64,000 nt of DNA from Muricauda sp. SCSIO 65647 (lineage in GTDB: Bacteria > Bacteroidota > Bacteroidia > Flavobacteriales > Flavobacteriaceae). The notes below the pieces were generated by a model. That model saw only the letters and a list, made by a program, of their open reading frames with translations. It was not told the DNA's origin and searched no databases. Shown here in pieces: positions 1 through 9,222 of this stretch. The stretch spans positions 3,479,501 to 3,543,500 of the forward strand of contig NZ_CP091037.1 of the NCBI RefSeq assembly GCF_021534965.1, read 5' to 3'. A program made the position numbers and the translations under genes. The first letter of the stretch is position 1, and each line of letters starts with the position of its first letter.

Positions 1-1
1 C

Positions 2-1045
2 ACGACTTTGGGGGCCGAAAAAAGAGTTGACCGCATGTATGGAAAGGGAGGGTCGTATGCAGTATTGAAAGAGGTTGACAAGATTGAAAGTAACCATGTA
101 AAGGCCAGATACATAAAACTGTTACTTGAAAAAAAACCTAAGAGCACTGATTTGATTTCAATATTGAATGCTGTGGGCGAAATCGACTCTGACCACCATA
201 AGGCAGATATCTTGAAGCGATATAGCAGCACCTTTTTGACAACCGAAAAAGCTACTAGCGCTTATATCACAACGACGGGTAATATAGACTCCGATCACCA
301 CAAAGCAGATGTGCTGAAGAAGTCTATTCGTGATGGCAATATTACCGATACCCAAATGAAAGCCCTTTTTGTTATTGCCGAAGACATCAATTCAGATCAT
401 CATAAGGCCAGTGTACTTTTAGAGGCCATGCGCAATCGTCAACTTACCCCCAACAACGTTAAGCTGCTGGTCAATACTTCAAAAGATATTGATTCAGACC
501 ATCACAAGGCAACGGTATTACGTGAAGCCTTAAAAACCGAAAAACTATCGCAAAGTGCTTACCATACTTTGTTGAATTCGGTTGAAAATATGAGTTCAGA
601 CCACCATATCGCCTCGATTTTTGCCGATATGGCCAAAAATGAGCTCGATGATGAAGCTTTGGGGCATTTGTTGAAACTTGTCGAGGAAAACATGGACTCA
701 GACAGCCATCGGGCCAATGTGCTCAAAAAAGTGGTGTACCACCAAAAACTGAAATCCAGTTCTTTGAACGAATTTCTTGAGGCATTGACAGGGATCAACT
801 CTGACCATCACAAGGCAGAAGTTTTTAAGAACCTTGCCAAGCAGAAATTTACAGAAGAACAGTTGATCACGATTTTACGGGCAACCCATTCTATCAACTC
901 TGACTATCACAAAGCAGAATCGTTGCTCCGGTTTTCATCGGTTGTCAATGAGAGCTCAAGTACCGTTAAAGATGCATATCGGTCTGCCTGTATGGACATA
1001 GACTCTGATTCTCATTTGGGCAGGGCGATTAAGGCAGTGAATTAA
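2..1045 (+). CDS. SDHHKA-repeat protein, C-terminal part (cut by window edge)
   Basis: The frame is open to the left edge, so the true start is outside the window; a TTG at 8 is only the first possible start inside it. The visible 345 residues are almost entirely about ten copies of a unit of roughly 35 residues, each centred on a core like I-D/N-S-D-H-H-K-A followed by V-L and a helix-loop segment. Regular spacing and helical character suggest an alpha-solenoid (inference). The last copy is degenerate (SDSHLG) and the protein ends eight residues later. I see no signal peptide, membrane segment or catalytic motif in this part. I do not recognise a functional family; a scaffold or binding role is only a guess. 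The next gene starts 56 bp downstream. Confidence 0.75.
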   Translation, partial: TTLGAEKRVDRMYGKGGSYAVLKEVDKIESNHVKARYIKLLLEKKPKSTDLISILNAVGEIDSDHHKADILKRYSSTFLTTEKATSAYITTTGNIDSDHHKADVLKKSIRDGNITDTQMKALFVIAEDINSDHHKASVLLEAMRNRQLTPNNVKLLVNTSKDIDSDHHKATVLREALKTEKLSQSAYHTLLNSVENMSSDHHIASIFADMAKNELDDEALGHLLKLVEENMDSDSHRANVLKKVVYHQKLKSSSLNEFLEALTGINSDHHKAEVFKNLAKQKFTEEQLITILRATHSINSDYHKAESLLRFSSVVNESSSTVKDAYRSACMDIDSDSHLGRAIKAVN

Positions 1046-1101
1046 CCAACCATTTTTTTAAAGCACCGAAATACTCAATTATTAATGAGTATTTTGGTGT
1101 T

Positions 1102-2127
1102 ATGGAATGGCCAGATTTATACCGACCAAACATGTGGAAACATCTTGCAATTGCCACCGTAGGATTTCTTCTTGGCATTTCACTTCATGGTTTTTTGAGT
1201 TTCAATACCGACGAAATACTCTTAGAGCACTACTTGAGCGGCGTTTTGGGTATTTTGATCGGTTATGCCATTTTCTATAGCAATTCATTTTTAAACCGCC
1301 TCTGGCCTTGGCGAAAACACCCTGGCCTTCGTCTTTTTGTCGGATTGATCTTTGATTTGCTCCTTTCTTTTTTTCTGGTCTTTCTTTCTATTTGGCTCTA
1401 TATGGCTATCATGAAATCACCGATGGGAACATTCGATTTTCAAAAACTATTGATCAAGATCGGCATTCTGCTCTTCTGCGTTTCATTGGTTTACAACATT
1501 TTCTATTTCGCTTTTTACTCCTATAACCATTATGCCGCCGGACAACTGATGGAGTTGAAATTGGAACGCAGACAGGCAGAGCTGCAGTTGACAACCTTGA
1601 AATCGCAATTGAGCCCCCATTTTCTTTTCAATAGCATTAATTCGCTCTCATCATTATTTCAAAAAGACGTTGTCAAGGCCGAGTTGTTCATAAGGGCTTT
1701 GGCCAAGTCTTATGATTACGTATTGAAAAACCATCGTGCAAGCTTGGTGACGGTAGGTGATGAGCTTCAATTTGTTGAAGCCTATGCCCAACTTATGAAA
1801 ACACGCTTTGCAGAGGGGTTTGAACTGCAGGTCGACTTATCAGAAAGTGTTCGTAAAAGCAAGATTCCCCCTTTGACCCTGCAAATTTTGGTAGAGAATG
1901 CGCTCAAGCACAATGTTATGGACAGTAATCATTCGTTGTCTGTAAAAATCGATGCGGATAAAAATCACATTCAGGTGAAGAACAACAAGACCAGGCCCAA
2001 ACAACAGCTTCGGTCTACCAAGATAGGATTAAAGAACATTGCATCTCGATATCGACTATTGAACCAAAATGGAATCGAGGTTTTTGATAAAGAACATTTT
2101 ACGGTCAAACTGCCGATTCTGATATGA
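1102..2127 (+). CDS. LytS-type membrane sensor histidine kinase
   Basis: Sensor kinase of the His_kinase (LytS/YehU) class that phosphorylates a LytTR response regulator. Residues 1-150 carry four hydrophobic membrane segments, followed by a short coiled coil. The phosphoacceptor motif is SPHFLFNSIN with His173; the ATP-binding N box is VENALKHN (residues 264-271). The C-terminal GLKNIASRYRLL motif corresponds to the G box region. At 341 residues it is the normal length for the two-component kinases common in Bacteroidota. Its stop overlaps the start of the next gene (ATGA at 2124), and a LytTR regulator follows at 3139, so the three form one translationally coupled operon. The signal sensed cannot be read from the sequence. 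Confidence 0.93.
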   Translation: MEWPDLYRPNMWKHLAIATVGFLLGISLHGFLSFNTDEILLEHYLSGVLGILIGYAIFYSNSFLNRLWPWRKHPGLRLFVGLIFDLLLSFFLVFLSIWLYMAIMKSPMGTFDFQKLLIKIGILLFCVSLVYNIFYFAFYSYNHYAAGQLMELKLERRQAELQLTTLKSQLSPHFLFNSINSLSSLFQKDVVKAELFIRALAKSYDYVLKNHRASLVTVGDELQFVEAYAQLMKTRFAEGFELQVDLSESVRKSKIPPLTLQILVENALKHNVMDSNHSLSVKIDADKNHIQVKNNKTRPKQQLRSTKIGLKNIASRYRLLNQNGIEVFDKEHFTVKLPILI

Positions 2128-3158
2128 GAAGGTTATTTATACACCACCCTCTATTTCGCTTGCTGAGTCCTCTTTTTAGCGGCACCTTGGTCTATCTATT
2201 GATTTTATTGATCCACAATAACATTGAACAGCTCAGGGAAACCTTTTTGGGGCAAGAACTGTATGTCTGTATCGGTCTTGCATATTTGATACAAGAGCTG
2301 GTCAGGCTATCACTCTTGCTTTTCAAAAAGATGAATGCGGTCAAATCATTCTTGCTGAGGGCGGCCATTCAAATTTTGGTTTCGGTGGGGGCAACCATAT
2401 TCTTGGTTTCGACAGCGATGTTTCTTTATTTCAAGCTTGTACTGCTGTACACCCCTAATCTTATGGAACTTTACGTTTTCAACGCCCTCTTTTCGTGTAT
2501 AGCCCTGGTATATGTGGTACTTTACTTCGGTCATTATTTTCTCTATCGCATCAATACCGAAAAACTTAAAAAAGAAGTCGATGCCAAAAATCAGATCGAG
2601 GAAGACTTCATAAGGTTCAAAAAGGGAATTAATCCTGACTTGCTTTTCGAGAGCCTGGAAGCGATGCTTGTGTTGATGAAGAAAGAACCCAATAGGGCCG
2701 AGCAGCTTTCAGATCACTTTTCCGCGGTATATCGATATATTTTGTCAAGAGGCAATATAGAATTGGTGCCTTTCACCGAAGAACTCAAGATTTTGGATGA
2801 ATTGGTGGCCCTTCTCAACCACTTGCCCCATCGAAAAATAGTCTTGAAGAAAACGGTTTCATCTGAAAATTGGGTGGTGCCGGCGAGTTTTTTGACCTTG
2901 ACCGAACACATTGTCAGAAGCAATATCCCCTCTGAAAATGGGCGACTTGAACTGGCCATAGCCGAAGATGAAAATGATATTCTATTGAAATATCGACCAG
3001 AAGAGCGTTTACAGATGACCCTTTCCGAAGAACATTTTGCCGATATTGAGAGAAGCTATTCATTTTATACCGATTCAAAAGTAAGGCTTCATCATGTCGA
3101 CCAAATAAAAACCATTGCACTGCCAAAACTGAACTACCATGAAAGTAGCCATCATTGA
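2124..3158 (+). CDS. Degenerate LytS-like membrane protein (probable pseudokinase)
   Basis: A 344-residue protein with the layout of the preceding kinase: four hydrophobic segments in residues 1-140, a short coiled coil, then a LytS-like cytoplasmic region. The phosphoacceptor motif that should read SPHFLFN is INPDLLFES, with Asp172 in place of the histidine. The region of the N box reads LTEHIVRSN and lacks the E-N-A-x-K-H-N pattern. The helix after the acceptor (YRYILSRG, then VPFTEELKIL) is still recognisable. I infer a catalytically dead partner that could form a heterodimer with the upstream kinase or tune signalling. It overlaps its neighbours on both sides by a few codons (2124-2127 and 3139-3158), so co-expression is expected. 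Confidence 0.8.
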   Translation: MRRLFIHHPLFRLLSPLFSGTLVYLLILLIHNNIEQLRETFLGQELYVCIGLAYLIQELVRLSLLLFKKMNAVKSFLLRAAIQILVSVGATIFLVSTAMFLYFKLVLLYTPNLMELYVFNALFSCIALVYVVLYFGHYFLYRINTEKLKKEVDAKNQIEEDFIRFKKGINPDLLFESLEAMLVLMKKEPNRAEQLSDHFSAVYRYILSRGNIELVPFTEELKILDELVALLNHLPHRKIVLKKTVSSENWVVPASFLTLTEHIVRSNIPSENGRLELAIAEDENDILLKYRPEERLQMTLSEEHFADIERSYSFYTDSKVRLHHVDQIKTIALPKLNYHESSHH

Positions 3159-3897
3159 AGACGAGCCCCTGGCTGCAGAAAAACTTCAGCGTTATCTTCA
3201 AAAGTTCAATGAAGAGATAGAGGTTCTCTGTACACTTGACTCATTGAAGTCAGCTATTCCATGGGTAGCAAAGAACAAAAATGAAGTCGATTTGTTTTTT
3301 ATGGATGTACAGCTCAGCGATGGGTTGAGCTTTGAGATCTTTTCCCATGAAGAAATCGACAAACCGGTGATTTTCACGACAGCTTTTGATGAATTTGCTG
3401 TCGATGCCTTTAAGGTGAACAGTATTGATTATCTCTTGAAACCTATCACTTTCACAGACCTTTCAAAGGCTTTGAAAAAGCTAAAAAGGCTGCAACAACA
3501 ATTTTCCAGACCGCAAGAGGTCGCCGCCACGATAGAAAAACTATCAAACAAGTCGTACAAAGACCGTTTTTTGGTCAGTATCGGGAATCATATCCGCTCT
3601 ATACCCGTAAATGATATCATTGCCTTTCAAGCAGAGGGTAGAGATGTCTCGTTGTTCACTTCTGAAGGAAAAGAATATCTCATCGAATACAAGCTTGAGG
3701 CCCTAAAAGAGTTGTTGGATCCAAAACATTTTTTTCGCGTAAACAGAAGTTTCATCGTCGCCCTAAATGCCATTAATGATGTGACCGTGTACTCGAATCG
3801 TAGACTGAAACTCATTTTAAAACACAGAATGGACGGGGAAATCGTTGTCAGCCGTGAAAAGGTGGGCGACTTTAAAAAGTGGTTTGCCGGTGGCTAA
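3139..3897 (+). CDS. LytTR-family response regulator
   Basis: Two-domain DNA-binding response regulator. The receiver domain (residues 1-120) begins MKVAIIEDEPLAAEKL, with the acidic pair E8/D9 and the phosphoacceptor Asp56 in FFMDVQLSDG; the K in YLLKP is the conserved lysine. The LytTR domain (about residues 145-250) contains RFLVSIGN, the FQAEGRD segment and FFRVNRSFIV, all typical of the family. It is the natural partner of the LytS kinase encoded two genes upstream and overlaps the preceding gene by 20 bp. Targets are unknown; the next gene starts 39 bp downstream in the same direction, so the D-aminoacylase homologue may be in the same transcript. Confidence 0.94.
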   Translation: MKVAIIEDEPLAAEKLQRYLQKFNEEIEVLCTLDSLKSAIPWVAKNKNEVDLFFMDVQLSDGLSFEIFSHEEIDKPVIFTTAFDEFAVDAFKVNSIDYLLKPITFTDLSKALKKLKRLQQQFSRPQEVAATIEKLSNKSYKDRFLVSIGNHIRSIPVNDIIAFQAEGRDVSLFTSEGKEYLIEYKLEALKELLDPKHFFRVNRSFIVALNAINDVTVYSNRRLKLILKHRMDGEIVVSREKVGDFKKWFAGG

Positions 3898-3936
3898 TTG
3901 TTTTAGAAATTAATACCTTAAACCAAAATACACATC

Positions 3937-5592
3937 ATGAGAATGACAGCGATTTTGGCCGTGTTTGTTTTATTGGCCTCTTGCCAACCAGAAGTTCAAT
4001 ACGATATAGTGCTCAAAAACGGAATCATTTATGACGGTAATGGAGGTAGTCCCTTTTCCGCTGACATAGGCATCAATGGCGATACTATTGCCACGATTGC
4101 CGAAACCGGTGCACTTTCAGGTACCGAGGTGGTCGACGTAAACGGATTGGCCGTTGCACCTGGCTTCATCAACATGCTCAGTTGGGCAAATGTTTCTCTT
4201 CTGGAAGATGGCCGCTCTCAAAGCGATATTCGACAGGGCGTAACCTTAGAAGTAATGGGCGAGGGTCGATCGATGGGGCCATTGAGCGCCGATATGAAAC
4301 AAGAAATGTTGAATAACCAGGGCGATATAAAGTTTGATGTTCCATGGATGACCTTGGGCGAATACCTGCAATATCTAGAGGACAAAGGCGTATCGACCAA
4401 TGTGACCTCGTTCGTTGGCAACGGCACTTTGCGCAGGCACGTTATCGGTTATGAAAATCGCCCTGCCACTGCTGAAGAACTCGAAAAGATGAAGCAATTG
4501 ACCGCCCAGGCGATGGAAGAAGGGGCTGTGGGCATCAGTAGTTCACTCTTATATGCCCCGAGTATGTATGCCAGTACCGAAGAATTGATCGAACTGGCAA
4601 AGGTGTCCGGCGAACATAATGGAATGTATATTTCACACATTCGCAATGAAGGTGACCAATTGCTTGAAAGCCTTGATGAATTGATTCATATTGGCAAAGA
4701 AGCCGATGTCAGGGCCGAGGTGTACCATTTAAAAGCTTCTGCAAAGCACAATTGGAACAAACTCGATGTGGCCATTGAAAAGATTGATTCTGCCCGTAAC
4801 GCCGGGCTTGATATTACCGCTGACATCTATACCTACAATGCCAGTTCTACAGGCTTGCACGTACAATTGCCCGATTGGGCCAGGGAAGGGGGCATTGCCG
4901 CTATGTTGGAACGGCTGGCCGACCCTGCCAATCGAAAAAAAGCCATTGGGGAACTGGAATTTAGAAATGCTCCGGAAACCATTCTGTTGGTGGGATTTAG
5001 AACAGGGAAATTGAGGAAATATATCGGCAAATACCTTCCTGAAGTAGCACAAGAATTGGGTAAGTCAGTAGAGGAAACCTTGGTCGATTTGATCGTTGAG
5101 GACGGCAGTCGCATTCAAGTGGTTTATTTTTCCATGTCAGAAGACAATATCAAGAAAAAGCTCGCCCAGCCTTGGGTCAGTATTTGTTCAGATGCCGGTT
5201 CGTATACCAATGAAGGGGTATTTGTCAAGCAGAGCACACATCCGCGGGCATATGGATCCTTCATTAGGGTACTTGGTAAGTTCGCCCGTGATGAAGGCGT
5301 GATTTCTTTAGAGGAAGGCATTCGCCGAATGACCTCCCTTCCCGCAGAAAATTTGAAATTGATAGATCGCGGTAGGTTGGCGGAAGGCTATTTTGCCGAT
5401 ATTGTGGTTTTTGACCCCAAGAAAGTGAACGATAAGGCTACTTTCACCGATCCCCATCAATATGCAGAGGGCGTTGTACACGTATTTGTCAATGGTGGCC
5501 ACGTGCTGAAAGATGGCGAACATACCGGGGCAACTCCCGGAAGGTTTGTTAAAGGTCCGGGTTATATTGAAAAGAAAAATGATAAACCGTAA
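3937..5592 (+). CDS. D-aminoacylase/amidohydrolase-family lipoprotein lacking the HxH metal motif
   Basis: Amidohydrolase-superfamily protein of the N-acyl-D-amino-acid deacylase group, 551 residues, exported as a lipoprotein (hydrophobic start, lipobox LLASC near residue 16). The opening strand DIVLKNGIIYDGNGG and the closing RGRLAEGYFADIVVFDP are characteristic. Ligand-like residues are present in YISHIRNEG, EVYHLKAS and ICSDAGSY. However, the early metal motif that usually reads GFID-x-H-x-H is GFINMLSWAN, with neither histidine, and the usual Gly-Asn-Cys-Gly segment reads VMGEGRSMG. The enzyme may use a single metal site with altered ligands or act on a different amide; this is inference. 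It follows the LytTR regulator by 39 bp and precedes a secreted protein by 30 bp. Confidence 0.85.
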   Translation: MRMTAILAVFVLLASCQPEVQYDIVLKNGIIYDGNGGSPFSADIGINGDTIATIAETGALSGTEVVDVNGLAVAPGFINMLSWANVSLLEDGRSQSDIRQGVTLEVMGEGRSMGPLSADMKQEMLNNQGDIKFDVPWMTLGEYLQYLEDKGVSTNVTSFVGNGTLRRHVIGYENRPATAEELEKMKQLTAQAMEEGAVGISSSLLYAPSMYASTEELIELAKVSGEHNGMYISHIRNEGDQLLESLDELIHIGKEADVRAEVYHLKASAKHNWNKLDVAIEKIDSARNAGLDITADIYTYNASSTGLHVQLPDWAREGGIAAMLERLADPANRKKAIGELEFRNAPETILLVGFRTGKLRKYIGKYLPEVAQELGKSVEETLVDLIVEDGSRIQVVYFSMSEDNIKKKLAQPWVSICSDAGSYTNEGVFVKQSTHPRAYGSFIRVLGKFARDEGVISLEEGIRRMTSLPAENLKLIDRGRLAEGYFADIVVFDPKKVNDKATFTDPHQYAEGVVHVFVNGGHVLKDGEHTGATPGRFVKGPGYIEKKNDKP

Positions 5593-5622
5593 CTTCAATA
5601 CAAAAACAAATACGCCCCAAAA

Positions 5623-6429
5623 ATGCATGCTTTCAAGTTTTTGTGCAGCAAGATGTTGTTTGCTGTAGCCCCATTTTTTTTAACAACACCCGCAATCGCC
5701 CAAAATGGGTTTCATGGAACCTTCATTGAACAAAATGGGGCGGCAACATTGAAACTGAAGCCCATGGATTCGGAAATTCACGGACTCTTGATTTTAGCTG
5801 ATGGCATGTATGCCGTAAAAGCCAAAAGTGACCAAAACATACTGGACGGGGTGGTTTTTACCGATACCGGAAATTTCAATTTTTCTGGCAAATCTTTTGA
5901 GGGCGGAATAAGCATTCAAGCACAAAACCTGAACTATATCTATTACAAGACTTCAAACGAACATGAGCTGGATTTGGTAGACCTGACCCCATATTTTAAA
6001 GAAGGTGCCCAACAAACCGAAGAACAGACTGCCGGCAACAAGAAAGAATACTCGAACAAGCAGCAACAACTTCACGACTACATAGCAGGGGGGCAATTGG
6101 CCATCTATCAACGTACCTCTTATCTGAATGATTCTAGGGCAAGCTCATTGACCTTCTATAATTTTTGCCATGATGGCAGATTCAGTTATAACCATGATGG
6201 CGGATTCAGTGTTGAAAGTGATTATGGCAATGCCCATGGGGCCTCAAAGGTAAAAAACCATGGTACTTGGACGATTGACATGGTTCAAGGAAAACCCGTA
6301 ATTACCCTATTGTTCACCGATGGTCATAAAGTGGTGAATCCGATTGACGAAGCAGCACTCTACAAAGGAAAGTATAGGGTAGGCAACACAGAATACGCCT
6401 TTGCTCGCAACAAAGTTCAATGTCGGTGA
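5623..6429 (+). CDS. Secreted protein of unknown function
   Basis: 268 residues with an N-terminal Sec signal (hydrophobic stretch, cleavage after AIAQ near residue 27). The mature part begins with a small beta-rich segment (NGFHGTFIEQNGAATLKL) that looks like a lipocalin-like or substrate-binding beta unit. After a polar linker (residues 126-150) comes a second beta-rich half with SYLNDSRASS and HGTWTIDMVQGKPVITLLF, which resembles small secreted stress or META-like beta sandwiches. I do not recognise a named family. It lies 30 bp after the D-aminoacylase homologue and is probably the last gene of that operon. Confidence 0.7.
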   Translation: MHAFKFLCSKMLFAVAPFFLTTPAIAQNGFHGTFIEQNGAATLKLKPMDSEIHGLLILADGMYAVKAKSDQNILDGVVFTDTGNFNFSGKSFEGGISIQAQNLNYIYYKTSNEHELDLVDLTPYFKEGAQQTEEQTAGNKKEYSNKQQQLHDYIAGGQLAIYQRTSYLNDSRASSLTFYNFCHDGRFSYNHDGGFSVESDYGNAHGASKVKNHGTWTIDMVQGKPVITLLFTDGHKVVNPIDEAALYKGKYRVGNTEYAFARNKVQCR

Positions 6430-6604
6430 TCTTTATGTACAACAGCGATCGACCACTTTGCCCCGCCGTATTTTAGTGAAAAAAAATCTTTGCCAGTTTA
6501 TAGTAGGTAATCGAGGTCATCAGTGACTTCAGTTTATGGGGATTGATCTATAATAATGATGGTTTCCAAACGTTATTGAACCATAAACCCCAAAAACAAA
6601 AAAA

Positions 6605-7399
6605 GTGAAAAAATTCCATGACTTTTTCAAAAAAGCAATGATATTTACCGCTATGGCTGCCATGGTCGTTGCCTGTAGCGATGATGCCGAAGATGTCCCC
6701 ACCGATGTGTCGATTACAGAGGCAGAACTTAAAACCGTATTGGAAACAGATCAAGCGGCCGGTGCTGCTGACAATGTACTGGCAGAATTGTTCCAAGATA
6801 ATGGCAATTCCAACAAAGGTACCGCTAAGAATGACGAGTGTTACAGTGCTGAATATACCGAGAATGGTTTTACCGCCACTTTTAACAATTGTGTGTTGAA
6901 CGGTACCGATAATGTCAATGGAACCTTGACGGTAGCTTATATGGCAAGTGGAGAATCGGCAGGTTTCACGGCTACTTATACTGATTTTTATGTAGGAAAC
7001 ATCAAGGTCAACGGCACCAGAACCTTTGAAATCAATGGCAATGGCGAGGAAAGTGAATTGTCATTCGAAATAACCAGTAATATTACATTGGAAATGGAGG
7101 ATGAAAGCATCATTTCTGAGAGTGGAACGAAAACAATGACCTTCACTTTTGGTGAAAATTTTGAAGATTTTGGCTTCACCTTGGCAGGAGAATGGACGGT
7201 TCAAGCCGATGGAAATACCTACATGGTCGAAACCGTGACTCCATTGGAAATTAGTTTTTCATGCGAATATTTAAGCAAAGGCAGCATGACCTTGGGCAAA
7301 AATGGCTTAGCGGTAACTGTCGATTTTGGCGATGGTACTTGTGATGACAAGGCAACCGTTATCTATCCCGACGGAACAGAAGAAGAGTTCACGCTGTAG
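6605..7399 (+). CDS. Acidic beta-rich lipoprotein of unknown function
   Basis: 264 residues, starting with GTG at 6605, chosen because KKFHDFFKKAM gives the basic n-region of a signal peptide. The lipobox is VVACS near residue 24, so the protein is probably a lipoprotein facing the periplasm or surface. The mature protein is acidic and rich in Thr, Gly and Asn with alternating beta strands. Several Cys residues (ECYSAEYTENG, NNCVLNG, FSCEYLSKG, DGTCDDKA) are spaced as if in disulfides. I recognise no family. An intergenic gap of about 175 bp separates it from the gene upstream and a strong terminator follows. Confidence 0.72.
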   Translation: MKKFHDFFKKAMIFTAMAAMVVACSDDAEDVPTDVSITEAELKTVLETDQAAGAADNVLAELFQDNGNSNKGTAKNDECYSAEYTENGFTATFNNCVLNGTDNVNGTLTVAYMASGESAGFTATYTDFYVGNIKVNGTRTFEINGNGEESELSFEITSNITLEMEDESIISESGTKTMTFTFGENFEDFGFTLAGEWTVQADGNTYMVETVTPLEISFSCEYLSKGSMTLGKNGLAVTVDFGDGTCDDKATVIYPDGTEEEFTL

Positions 7400-7420
7400 T
7401 TTTATTGCGCTGTGCAAAAC

Positions 7421-7449
7421 AAAAATGCCCCGTTTCGGGGCATTTTTTT
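7421..7449. terminator. Rho-independent, bidirectional terminator
   Basis: A 10-bp GC-rich stem (AATGCCCCG with CGGGGCATT, loop TTT) is preceded by five A and followed by seven T. It can therefore end transcription from both the plus-strand gene ending at 7399 and the minus-strand gene ending at 7478. Confidence 0.93.
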
Positions 7450-7477
7450 ATGCGTTTCACACCGGTGAATCATTGAT

Positions 7478-8251
7478 TTAATTGGTCACTGATTGCAGCA
7501 CAGTAACCTTTTTTACCGCTATCAGGTCAAAATGGCCTAAATCTATGTTCAAGACATCGTTTTGTGAAGATCCCTGTTGGGCCCGTAAATAGTATTCATC
7601 GCCTGACGAGGGATTATGATCGATATATGATATGGTATTGCTACTAGAACGATGTGATGTGGCATGCCGCTGATAGCCTGAGGCGCTACGAGCGACCACA
7701 GTGCCATTTTTCAACAACTCAAGTACGGGATTGATACGGGCATAAGTGCCGCTTTGAGGTTGGTCCATATAGGCCATGGCATCAATTTCAACATAGTCTG
7801 CGGTATCGTTGAAGGTAGCTCTATTTGAATTTATACTCCAACCTGTGTCCGTTCGCAAAGTCGTCAAGGTCAAAATGGTATTGGGTTGGTTTGAATCTCC
7901 TGAGACGCTTGCCTTTGCCATAAAAGACTGGTCAACATCTATAGTTGTTGAGCTGATGGTCGTCATGATATCAGTCTCGGTACCCGTCTCATCGGTATAG
8001 GTATAAGAGCCATTGCCGTTATCTTCCAAGGTGCTGGTAGCTTCAAGCGATACCCACGTGCTATTGCTGAAAACATAGATTTGCCCAGTATCAGTGGCAT
8101 ATGCAATGGCCCCTTCCTGGGCATTGGTAATGGCCGTTATATTCGCTAAATCGTCTGAGGGAATACCCATCACGGAATTTGCGTCTATTTGTGAATGGGC
8201 CATCATGCATACAAAAAGGAATAGGGTTAAAGAACAAATTGACTTTTTCAT
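7478..8251 (-). CDS. Secreted C1q/TNF-like beta-sandwich protein
   Basis: 257 residues with a clear signal peptide (MKKSICSLTLFLFVCMMA, cleavage near HSQ). Residues 25-110 contain the pattern common in flavobacterial surface proteins: GIPSDDLANITAITNAQEGAIAYATDTG, a VFSNSTWVSL strand, and a polar linker with DNGNGSYTYTDETG. The C-terminal 140 residues look like a C1q/TNF-type jelly roll (strands with WSINSNRATF, YVEIDAMAYM, YYLRAQQGSS and FDLIAVKKV). This fits a secreted adhesion or envelope protein; no enzyme motif is visible. It is monocistronic and converges on the shared terminator. Confidence 0.7.
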   Translation of the reverse strand: MKKSICSLTLFLFVCMMAHSQIDANSVMGIPSDDLANITAITNAQEGAIAYATDTGQIYVFSNSTWVSLEATSTLEDNGNGSYTYTDETGTETDIMTTISSTTIDVDQSFMAKASVSGDSNQPNTILTLTTLRTDTGWSINSNRATFNDTADYVEIDAMAYMDQPQSGTYARINPVLELLKNGTVVARSASGYQRHATSHRSSSNTISYIDHNPSSGDEYYLRAQQGSSQNDVLNIDLGHFDLIAVKKVTVLQSVTN

Positions 8252-8606
8252 TTTATGTAGGGATTACTTGTAAACTTCTATATCAATCAATTCTGAGAGC
8301 GCATTTCCATCAACCAATTGTCCAGTAGGGAACCAATTGTTTAACGTATTCAAAGATAGGAGAATTTTGACGGAAAAGGCTTACGGTGCCAATTCACAAG
8401 TGATGTTATGCCCAAGCATGTGCCACTTTTTCAAGATGCAAGAATAACATTTCATCAGTGGAAGTGCTTGGCGAACCCACTTATGGCCATACGAAAATAT
8501 GACCGCGCCCGTTCGGAAGAATTCTTATGTAAAATCATCAAAAAAAGTTAAACTCTTTGTGTTCGTCATGGCTGTTATGTACCTTAAGGAAAAGTAAATA
8601 AGGCGT
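8252..8606. other. Intergenic region, no gene seen
   Basis: 355 bp between divergent genes. It contains a short direct repeat of ACCAATTG and ordinary AT-rich leader sequence, with no convincing ORF, RNA or clear TAnnTTTG promoter. It must hold the promoters of both flanking genes. Confidence 0.6.
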
Positions 8607-9170
8607 ATGAAAACACTTCATGTTTTGATGTCATCACTGTTTTTGGTGCTGATGGCAAGCTGTGCGACCACATCAAAGGTTTCAACGGAAGAAATGCAAC
8701 AACTTGAGGATTTGGCGCAAAGCAGGGCTTTTAGATTCGAGGCAGAATGGGCGATGCCTTTGGTCACAAACAGTTTAAGCCAAATCAATAGTGCACTGTT
8801 GTTGCCGCCGGGAAGCACTGTCAATCAAATCAATCTTAACGGCAATAACAATTACATCAAGATTCAAGGTGATAGTGCCTCGGTCTATTTGCCCTATTTT
8901 GGTGAACGACAAATGGGTGGAAGCTATGCACCAAGAAACACGGGCATTCACTTTGAAGGAATCGTTGATGAGATGGAAATGGTCAAAAACGAGAAAAAAA
9001 ATAGTTATGAGATCAGTTTTGACATGGAAGCCGAAGAAAGCGCCGAAGTGTATCAGGTTTATATATTGGTCTTCCCAAACTTGAGCGCGAACGTGAATAT
9101 CAATAGCAACCAGCGCTTTCCGATCAGGTATAAGGGCAAGGTTTCAAAGTTTATGGAAGAAGAACTGTGA
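8607..9170 (+). CDS. DUF4251-type lipoprotein
   Basis: 187-residue lipoprotein: the signal sequence ends in a lipobox LMASCA at about residue 19. The mature region shows the pattern of the DUF4251 family common in Bacteroidota: RAFRFEAEWAMP, then SVYLPYFGERQMGG, a segment YEISFDMEAEESAEVYQV, and a C-terminal RFPIRYKGKV. The function of the family is unknown; the protein is expected in the periplasm or on the outer membrane. A single gene, transcribed away from the C1q-like gene. Confidence 0.82.
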   Translation: MKTLHVLMSSLFLVLMASCATTSKVSTEEMQQLEDLAQSRAFRFEAEWAMPLVTNSLSQINSALLLPPGSTVNQINLNGNNNYIKIQGDSASVYLPYFGERQMGGSYAPRNTGIHFEGIVDEMEMVKNEKKNSYEISFDMEAEESAEVYQVYILVFPNLSANVNINSNQRFPIRYKGKVSKFMEEEL

Positions 9171-9222
9171 TCTTTCACCGATAGCTTTGAGAAGTTGATG
9201 CAAGTCCTATATTCCATCTCTT

